A stretch of 5,856 bases of DNA from Candidatus Sulfopaludibacter sp. SbA3 (GTDB lineage: Bacteria > Acidobacteriota > Terriglobia > 20CM-2-55-15). The notes below the pieces were generated by a model. The model made no database searches, was not told where the DNA came from, and saw nothing but the letters and a program-made list of their open reading frames with translations. Positions 1 through 4,336 of this stretch are shown one piece after another. Every line of letters begins with the position of its first letter. Position 1 is the first letter of the stretch. The translations under genes were made by a program, and so were the position numbers. The stretch covers positions 1 to 5,856 of the forward strand of contig CAMAWS010000241.1 in the NCBI GenBank assembly GCA_945861845.1, in the 5' to 3' direction.

Positions 1-114
1 AACCCCGGCGCCACCAACGCTCCTGTAACGGCCTTGAACAATGCAAATTTCGGCCGGATTCTGTCTGCAGGCGATCCGCGAATCATGCAGATCGCCCTCA
101 AGTATGTGTTTTAG
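1..114 (+). CDS. C-terminal end of an outer-membrane TonB-dependent-receptor-like protein (5' truncated by window)
   Basis: Reading frame 1 is open from the first base and stops at TAG 112-114, giving 37 residues. The peptide includes NFGRILSAGDPRIMQIALKY and ends in V-F. An 'FGRI-(T/L)SAGDPR-(I/V)MQ-ALKY-F' ending is typical of the large carboxypeptidase-regulatory/TonB-receptor-like barrel proteins of Acidobacteriota. A terminal aromatic residue is the usual beta-signal recognised by the BAM machinery on the last barrel strand. The minus-strand receptor in this window ends similarly (NFGRSTTAGDPREIEVGMRF then Q-F), which supports the family call. Everything upstream is outside the window, so domain content and substrate cannot be judged. 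It is followed after 63 bases by the zinc-ribbon gene on the same strand; co-transcription is possible but unproven. Confidence 0.8.
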   Translation, partial: NPGATNAPVTALNNANFGRILSAGDPRIMQIALKYVF

Positions 115-163
115 GCGAGGAAGAGACGACAGGCACGAGCGTGCGTATATCGGATAAATGGGT

Positions 164-169
164 AAGGAG
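164..169 (+). promoter_or_regulatory. Shine-Dalgarno of the FmdB-type gene
   Basis: AAGGAG lies 8 bases before the ATG at 178. It is the best ribosome-binding match in the 63-base gap and fixes the start of the zinc-ribbon protein. No convincing -35/-10 pair was found in the gap, so the gene may be read from upstream. Confidence 0.7.
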
Positions 170-177
170 TATCAACT

Positions 178-420
178 ATGCCAATCTACGAATACCAATG
201 TCGTGCGTGCGGTAACCAGTTTGAGTACCTGGTTCTCCCCTCGACGCCCGATGCCGCATGCCCATCGTGTCAAAGCCGGGAACTGGAACAACTTCTGTCT
301 CTGTTCGGCACGACCACAGACCACGCACAGCGGTCGTTCAGGAACGACATGAGCAAGAACAGGAAGGAATTCCAGGGCGACCGGGCCCAGACGGAGCAGC
401 GGATCCGGAACGAGGATTAA
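178..420 (+). CDS. FmdB family zinc-ribbon protein, 80 aa
   Basis: The protein opens with MPIYEYQCRACG, the hallmark start of the FmdB / CxxC_CxxC_SSSS putative regulatory zinc-ribbon family. Two CxxC knuckles are visible, C8-x2-C11 and C28-x2-C31, enough to bind one Zn(II). They are separated by a short beta-hairpin segment containing FEYLVLP. After about residue 44 the tail is charged and likely helical (rich in R, N, E, Q and D) with no recognisable domain. Small family members of this size are common; FmdB itself was proposed to regulate formamidase/amidase genes, but most members have no proven role, so the function here is unknown. It is predicted to be cytoplasmic, as there is no signal peptide. 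The start is well supported by AAGGAG 8 bases upstream. It lies 63 bases after a receptor gene and 176 bases before a secreted-protein gene. The hairpin at 431-455 suggests its transcript ends or is protected there. Confidence 0.88.
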   Translation: MPIYEYQCRACGNQFEYLVLPSTPDAACPSCQSRELEQLLSLFGTTTDHAQRSFRNDMSKNRKEFQGDRAQTEQRIRNED

Positions 421-430
421 CCACAATGTC

Positions 431-455
431 GTGCGGGAAGAAAAATATCCCGCAC
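431..455 (+). terminator. Hairpin just downstream of the FmdB-type gene (possible terminator or mRNA-stabilising stem)
   Basis: Arms GTGCGGGA (431-438) and TCCCGCAC (448-455) are perfectly complementary over 8 bp, with a 9-base A-rich loop. The stem begins 10 bases after the stop codon, the usual place for a terminator. There is no following T-tract (the sequence continues TGCCAATG), so it is not a canonical intrinsic terminator and may act as a 3'-end stability stem or a Rho-linked end. Confidence 0.45.
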
Positions 456-596
456 TGCCAATGCAACACTGCAATTCAGCGGCCGGCGCCGCAGTATCCG
501 CCAATGAGTTTCAGCACCGGTACTGAGGAAGGTTTGCACAGTAGTGGTGGCGTGTGGAATACTTCGGCACAAGCCAATGACCTTTGTGAGGAGTCG
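456..596. other. Intergenic gap upstream of the secreted-protein gene
   Basis: This gap carries no gene I can support. The frame of the downstream protein stays open through it and back to 258, but the conceptual peptide there has no family likeness and runs through the FmdB-type gene in another frame. The gap contains a GC-rich self-complementary patch at 479-492 and the ribosome-binding site at its right end. I see no convincing promoter. Confidence 0.4.
588..593 (+). promoter_or_regulatory. Shine-Dalgarno of the secreted-protein gene
   Basis: GTGAGGAG occupies 586-593 and gives a purine-rich match (GAGGAG) 3 bases, or with a shifted register 5 bases, before the ATG at 597. A second in-frame ATG at 609 would be 15 bases away, too far, so 597 is preferred. 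Either start keeps the signal peptide. Confidence 0.5.
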
Positions 597-1346
597 ATGA
601 GATTAAATATGCCTATTAAACGTTTCAGCTCAGCCCTGGTACTTTTCGGGCTGGCAATTGCATCTTTGATAACTACCACGATAACGACAGCCCGCGCGCA
701 GCAGGCGCCCGCGCCAGCGCAAGGGCAGACGAATGCATCAGTTGCTGTGAACCTGACGGCGACGTCCGCGAACGTCAGCCAACCCGGCAACCCGGTCAGG
801 ATAAATGTGCTCCGGTGGTCCACTGATGCGGAACGCAATCAATTTGTCGCTTCAATGAATCCTCCCGCACCGGCGCCTGCTCAAGCGGCAGGCGCTGCTG
901 GAGACCGCGGGGGTGCACCCCGGGGAGGCCGCGGCGGCGCAGGGCGAGGAGGTCGTGGCGATGCTGCTGCTCCCGCCCCCTTTGATCCCATTGTTTCCCT
1001 TACGGGAGCGATCGGCAAGGCGCCAACGGTTGGATACCTTTGGACAAACGAAGTCGCCGGATATTCGATCCGGTACGCGTACCGGACTTCCCTGCCGGAT
1101 GGGGGCGAACGCATCATCCTCGCGACCGATCGCCGCCTGGGAGGGTTTGGAGGGGCATGGAAACCGCTGGCGCCAACTCAGACGGAGTACCCGTTCACGA
1201 TTATCGAAATGCGGCTGAACCCCCGTGGGCAGGGGGAAGGCAAGACGTCCCTCACAACCAAGGTAATCGTCGACAGCGGCGCTGGCACACTCGCCCTGGA
1301 TAACTACGCGGCAGCGCCGGCGATACTTGCGAGCGTCAAGCGGTAA
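597..1346 (+). CDS. Secreted protein of unknown function with central RGG-rich insert, 249 aa
   Basis: The N-terminus is a good Sec signal peptide: R2, K8 and R9 precede a hydrophobic stretch (residues 12-25) and an A-R-A site, so cleavage is expected after A34. The mature start is an Ala/Pro/Gln linker. A first conserved-looking block follows, with RINVLRWSTDAERNQF at about 68-83. Residues 88-131 are low complexity: Pro/Ala, then RGG-type repeats at 104-121, then Ala/Pro again. The second block (132-249) holds GYLWTNEVAGYSIRYAYR, LPDGGERIILATDRRLGG, YPFTIIEMRLN, GEGKTSL and a terminal beta-rich segment. From memory this pattern (RWSTD..ER, VGY, DGG.RI.LATDR, YPFT.IE.R, GEGK) recurs in uncharacterised Acidobacteriota exported proteins, but I cannot attach a domain name or enzymatic activity, and no catalytic motif is evident. 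Likely periplasmic or extracellular. I chose the 597 start over the much longer open frame from 258 because of the ribosome-binding site and signal peptide. Confidence 0.8.
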   Translation: MRLNMPIKRFSSALVLFGLAIASLITTTITTARAQQAPAPAQGQTNASVAVNLTATSANVSQPGNPVRINVLRWSTDAERNQFVASMNPPAPAPAQAAGAAGDRGGAPRGGRGGAGRGGRGDAAAPAPFDPIVSLTGAIGKAPTVGYLWTNEVAGYSIRYAYRTSLPDGGERIILATDRRLGGFGGAWKPLAPTQTEYPFTIIEMRLNPRGQGEGKTSLTTKVIVDSGAGTLALDNYAAAPAILASVKR

Positions 1347-1363
1347 CGTCCCGGCTCAGACAT

Positions 1364-1421
1364 GGAGATTCGAAATTCGAAATCCTAAGAACCAATGTGG
1401 GGTTTCGAATTTCGGAGCTCC
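1364..1421. repeat. Long inverted repeat of ATTCGAA units between convergent genes (putative bidirectional terminator or dispersed palindromic element)
   Basis: Arms 1371-1382 (CGAAATTCGAAA) and 1403-1414 (TTTCGAATTTCG) are perfectly complementary over 12 bp with a 20-base loop. The pairing extends outward: 1370/1415 is a T-G wobble, 1369/1416 pairs, 1368/1417 is the only mismatch, and GGAG 1364-1367 pairs with CTCC 1418-1421. The stem is thus about 19 positions with one mismatch. The left arm is a tandem of ATTCGAA (1368-1374, 1375-1381), and TTCGAA appears three times in the element. It begins 18 bases after the stop of the secreted-protein gene and ends 58 bases before the 3' end of the minus-strand barrel gene, which fits transcription termination from both sides. 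Its AT-rich, repeat-built composition is unlike the neighbouring coding DNA. Confidence 0.7.
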
Positions 1422-1478
1422 AGCCACTTCCTCAACTCATTCAGCAGTTTGAGATCAAGCCACCCCGCAGCACCGAAA

Positions 1479-4004
1479 TCAGAACTGGAAACGCATCCCG
1501 ACTTCAATTTCCCGCGGATCGCCAGCGGTCGTGGACCTGCCAAAATTGGGGGATGTCATGACGCCGGACGGTGGCCCGTAATTCGGTCGATTGAAGGCAT
1601 TCGTCATGTTGACGAATACATTCACATTTGTCCGCGTTGAGTTTCCTGGTTGCGCGGCCCCGAAAAAAAACGCTTTCGAAATATTGAAATTGAACAAAAG
1701 GGAACCGGGTCCATGCGCGCTGTTTCGAGCGACTCCCGGCGGACGATCGTTGACCGACGTGTCCTGGTTGTCATCCTTGCCGGTCAATATGGTGTACAGC
1801 GATCCGTTTCTCACGTTCATCGTGTTGGTCAAAAAGATTCCGAACGGAAGCTGCGCATTCACGGTGGTGGTGACCTGATGCCGCGGTGTGAAGATCATGG
1901 TCCAGTCCGCTCGCAGGTCGTAATTGTCGGCATTCAAGCCGTCCGGACCGTAGCCGCCAATTGTGCTCGCGTTGCCGTAGTTGCTGGCGGGTGTTGCATC
2001 CAACCAACTCCAGGCGTTGCTGTAGTTCGCCGTGACCGTAAAAATACTGAATCGTTGCCTGACATTGAAACGCCACGCCTGCGCGAACTCCGAGCCCGAC
2101 GGTTCGAGATTGATAATATTGCCCCGGTCCGGAAACGGGCGGACGCATGTTGCCGCACTTTGGCCCGCCTTGCATGACGCAGGCACGGGCGACGTGATAT
2201 CCATCGGCGCGTTTATATTTCGTGGACGCGGACGATGAACCTCGCGATTCCGGTCATAAGATGCGCTGACGAAAAGGTTACTGAAGAACGTTCGCTCAAC
2301 TGAAATCCCGGTAACAATGCTGTATGGCGTGACGAGATTCGGGTCCGTGACTCGCACCGATGGCCGGGCATTTCGAATGGTTCCGGTCTGGAACGGATCC
2401 GGGTACGAGGGACTGTCGATGACGATTTCATACTGCCACTCGCCGTTACGGCGGATCTGATTCTCCAGAACGTCGAAAGGCATTCGCTGGTGGAAAATCC
2501 CTCCGCCTCCCCGAATCACGGTCGCCCGGCCAATGCCGTAGGCAAATCCAATTCTCGGGGCGATATTATTGTGGTCTTTGATATTGGTTTGAATCTCGTA
2601 GCGCACACCTGCCATGAGCGTAAATCGCGGCGTGAGCTTGATGTCGTTTTGTTCGAAGAAGGCCACCTCCCACTGGTTGAATTCCAGGCTGGGGTTGCCG
2701 CGCCCGACGCGATAATTGATTGGCAGGCCCTGCCGATACGCATCCAAACCCGAAAACGTGAACGTGCCGATGAAGTTGTTTTCGGAGATCGAACTGTTCT
2801 TCTGATACATGACGCTCAAGCCCGCCTTCAGCGTTAACGTTTCACCAAGACGGGAGTACAAATTACTGAACTCATAGGTGCGCCCTGTATTCTCAACGTG
2901 GTTCTGGGCGCCGCCGGTCGAGAATGCGTCGGTAACGTTAATCTGAAGCCCTTGAGTGCCGGGCTTCGTTTCGTCGGTGTTCCCGCCGAGGTTGAATCTT
3001 GTTTCATACAAGTTTCTCGCTGACAGTGACGAGAACTGCTTCAGTTCGATATTCCAGGTGTTTTGCCTTGAACCGTACGCACGGTCCGGCATGATGAAGC
3101 CGCCGACCCCTTGATTCTTGCGGACATTCGTGGAGTAACCGCCGTTGAAGCTCAGCGACGTCGAGTCCGAAAGCTGATACGTGTTCCCTGCCGTTAGCGA
3201 ACGCGCGGTAGTCGGCTTCGTGATACCGAGTGCAAATATGCTGTCGGGTAGTGTGGCACGAATGGTATCGACGTTTTCCGCTTCGATCTGATTGAAACCG
3301 AGAGTCGTGGTCATGCGGCGTGGGACCAAAGGCCCACTTACATTGAAACTGATCTGGCGCTCCTGGTAAGGGGGTTTGTTCAGGACAAAACGTCTTCCGG
3401 CATTCAATGCGTCGTCCTTGAGCAGGAACTGCGCGTTCCCATGCCATGCTCCAACGCCGCCGCGCGGGATCACTTCCGTAACGTCTCTCGCAACAGCGCG
3501 CCTGCCGCCGCCGGAATTGCGGTAGCCGCCATCTTCGCTGGTGAACGCGTTATTGTTGATCCGAACGTACTGGGTTTGATTCCGCTGTTGCGGTCTCTCC
3601 GCGGTTCCGGGGCTATTCGCGGACCCTCCCTCGGCGGCTTCCCTGTAACGGCTCCATGCCGCAATTTGCTGTGGATTCAGATAATCCTGAAGCCGAGCGA
3701 GAAACTCGTTCCGCATCCATTCAATGGCGGAGCGGAGCCGATCGGCATCCTGACCCTGCGTTGGACCCGCTGCGAAGTTCATCAGTCCGCCGAACAGGTC
3801 TTCGGAAGCCTTGCGGCGATCTTCCATCATCAGGACTATCGCCTTCTCCTGGTCGTCGGTGAATGGAACCTGCGCCTCCGACAAAGCCTGCTTCACCTGG
3901 TCCTTCAACTGCGCCAGGGGATTAGCGGCCGTGGCGGGCTGGTCCTGCCCAGACAGTGGGGCGATAAACAAGAATAGGGCCACGGCGACATGGCTGGCTC
4001 TCAC
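1479..4004 (-). CDS. Outer-membrane TonB-receptor-like beta-barrel protein with N-terminal Spy/LTxxQ-like helical region, 841 aa
   Basis: Translation starts at GTG (4004-4002), supported by GGAGG 5 bases upstream. Residues 1-19 form a signal peptide (hydrophobic 6-17, probable cleavage before Q20). Residues 28-125 are predicted helical, with two LTxxQ-like motifs, FTDDQ (48-52) and LNPQQ (109-113), resembling the Spy/CpxP periplasmic fold; this is inferred from motif and spacing. A Gln/Asn/Pro-rich linker (126-145) follows. Residues 146-217 look like the C-terminal half of a degenerate plug: NAFTSE, SGGGRR, WHGNAQF, DDALNA and KPPYQERQ. The rest is alternating beta-strand and Asn/Gly/Ser-rich loops, with barrel-like blocks such as LMAGVRYEIQTN, NIAPRIGFAYG and a C-terminal F-Q-F beta-signal. 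C611 and C620 could form a loop disulfide. No carboxypeptidase-regulatory domain, complete plug or clear TonB box is seen, so TonB-driven uptake is uncertain. The gene is divergent from the receptor at 4337 and convergent with the secreted-protein gene. No frameshift is visible. Confidence 0.88.
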   Translation of the reverse strand: MRASHVAVALFLFIAPLSGQDQPATAANPLAQLKDQVKQALSEAQVPFTDDQEKAIVLMMEDRRKASEDLFGGLMNFAAGPTQGQDADRLRSAIEWMRNEFLARLQDYLNPQQIAAWSRYREAAEGGSANSPGTAERPQQRNQTQYVRINNNAFTSEDGGYRNSGGGRRAVARDVTEVIPRGGVGAWHGNAQFLLKDDALNAGRRFVLNKPPYQERQISFNVSGPLVPRRMTTTLGFNQIEAENVDTIRATLPDSIFALGITKPTTARSLTAGNTYQLSDSTSLSFNGGYSTNVRKNQGVGGFIMPDRAYGSRQNTWNIELKQFSSLSARNLYETRFNLGGNTDETKPGTQGLQINVTDAFSTGGAQNHVENTGRTYEFSNLYSRLGETLTLKAGLSVMYQKNSSISENNFIGTFTFSGLDAYRQGLPINYRVGRGNPSLEFNQWEVAFFEQNDIKLTPRFTLMAGVRYEIQTNIKDHNNIAPRIGFAYGIGRATVIRGGGGIFHQRMPFDVLENQIRRNGEWQYEIVIDSPSYPDPFQTGTIRNARPSVRVTDPNLVTPYSIVTGISVERTFFSNLFVSASYDRNREVHRPRPRNINAPMDITSPVPASCKAGQSAATCVRPFPDRGNIINLEPSGSEFAQAWRFNVRQRFSIFTVTANYSNAWSWLDATPASNYGNASTIGGYGPDGLNADNYDLRADWTMIFTPRHQVTTTVNAQLPFGIFLTNTMNVRNGSLYTILTGKDDNQDTSVNDRPPGVARNSAHGPGSLLFNFNISKAFFFGAAQPGNSTRTNVNVFVNMTNAFNRPNYGPPSGVMTSPNFGRSTTAGDPREIEVGMRFQF

Positions 4005-4009
4005 GGTTG

Positions 4010-4014
4010 CCTCC
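4010..4014 (-). promoter_or_regulatory. Shine-Dalgarno deciding the GTG start of the minus-strand barrel gene
   Basis: On the minus strand GGAGG is followed by 5 bases (CAACC) and then GTG. This strong match, together with the signal peptide that begins there, supports the non-ATG start at 4004. Confidence 0.75.
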
Positions 4015-4039
4015 GGCGAAAGATTACTTTGGCCCGCAT

Positions 4040-4045
4040 CTTATA
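4040..4045 (-). promoter_or_regulatory. Possible -10 element for the minus-strand barrel gene
   Basis: The minus strand reads TATAAG here, a 5 of 6 match to TATAAT, 35 bases before the GTG start. No good -35 hexamer lies at the right spacing, so this is a weak candidate. Confidence 0.25.
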
Positions 4046-4097
4046 CCAATAGGACGATTACCGTTCACATTTGACATTGCTTCCAAGCGGTAGTACG

Positions 4098-4126
4098 TTG
4101 ACGCTACTTTTCAGCCGTTCCAGAAT
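4098..4126 (+). promoter_or_regulatory. Possible sigma-70 promoter for the plus-strand receptor gene
   Basis: TTGACG (4098-4103, 5 of 6 to consensus) is followed after exactly 17 bases by CAGAAT (4121-4126, 4 of 6). It would give a leader of roughly 200 bases before the ATG at 4337, which contains the inverted repeats noted below. A second perfect TTGACA at 4071-4076 has only a poor -10 partner. Eye-matched only. Confidence 0.25.
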
Positions 4127-4239
4127 TGACCGGCGATCCATATGGCGGACTTAGTGAGGATTGATCACCATCTGACATACCCTCTTTTTCACTGCGGCAT
4201 CCAGCTATACGGATACTCAGGAACGGGCATCGCTCATTC

Positions 4240-4255
4240 AGACAGGCTGCTGTCT
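4240..4255. repeat. Small inverted repeat in the leader or operator region
   Basis: AGACAG (4240-4245) and CTGTCT (4250-4255) are perfect complements around a 4-base centre GCTG. It could be a dimeric-regulator site or a short leader hairpin about 80 bases before the receptor start. Short repeats of this size also occur by chance. Confidence 0.3.
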
Positions 4256-4297
4256 TATGAACAAATAGAAAGGTACTCCGCTGCTCAGGAGTGAATT

Positions 4298-4310
4298 TAC
4301 GTGGGACGTA
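4298..4310. repeat. Small inverted repeat close to the receptor ribosome-binding site
   Basis: TACGT (4298-4302) and ACGTA (4306-4310) are perfect complements around GGG. It sits 14 bases before the GGGAGG ribosome-binding site, where a bound protein could affect initiation. With 5-bp arms chance is a serious alternative. Confidence 0.22.
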
Positions 4311-4324
4311 CAAAAGTTAAGAGT

Positions 4325-4330
4325 GGGAGG
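4325..4330 (+). promoter_or_regulatory. Shine-Dalgarno of the plus-strand receptor gene
   Basis: GGGAGG is followed by 6 bases (AAATTC) and the ATG at 4337, an excellent arrangement that fixes the start. Confidence 0.75.
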
Positions 4331-4336
4331 AAATTC

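Larger units (their letters stand above)
4005..4336. promoter_or_regulatory. Divergent intergenic region between two outer-membrane protein genes
   Basis: These 332 bases separate two divergently read genes and must hold the promoters for both. The region is visibly more AT-rich than its flanks and encodes nothing I can support; a 69-codon minus-strand frame (4104-4313) has no ribosome-binding site or family likeness. It contains promoter-like hexamers on both strands and small inverted repeats at 4240-4255, 4275-4292 and 4298-4310, listed separately where worthwhile. No riboswitch or small RNA was recognised. Confidence 0.6.

Noticed and set aside
258..596. Upstream extension of the secreted-protein frame, giving a 362-residue protein
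   Set aside because: The extra 113 codons overlap the well-supported FmdB-type gene in another frame, have no family likeness, and would bury the signal peptide. A ribosome-binding site sits directly before 597.
910..922. Palindrome GGGGTGCACCCC inside the secreted-protein gene
   Set aside because: It lies in the GC-rich RGG-coding stretch, where Gly and Pro codons produce such symmetry by chance.
1650..2177. 175-codon open frame on the plus strand
   Set aside because: It is antisense to the minus-strand barrel gene, whose translation shows continuous barrel features across the same region. No ribosome-binding site or family likeness.
4104..4313. 69-codon minus-strand frame in the divergent intergenic region
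   Set aside because: No ribosome-binding site and no recognisable composition or motif; it covers the promoter region of the receptor gene.
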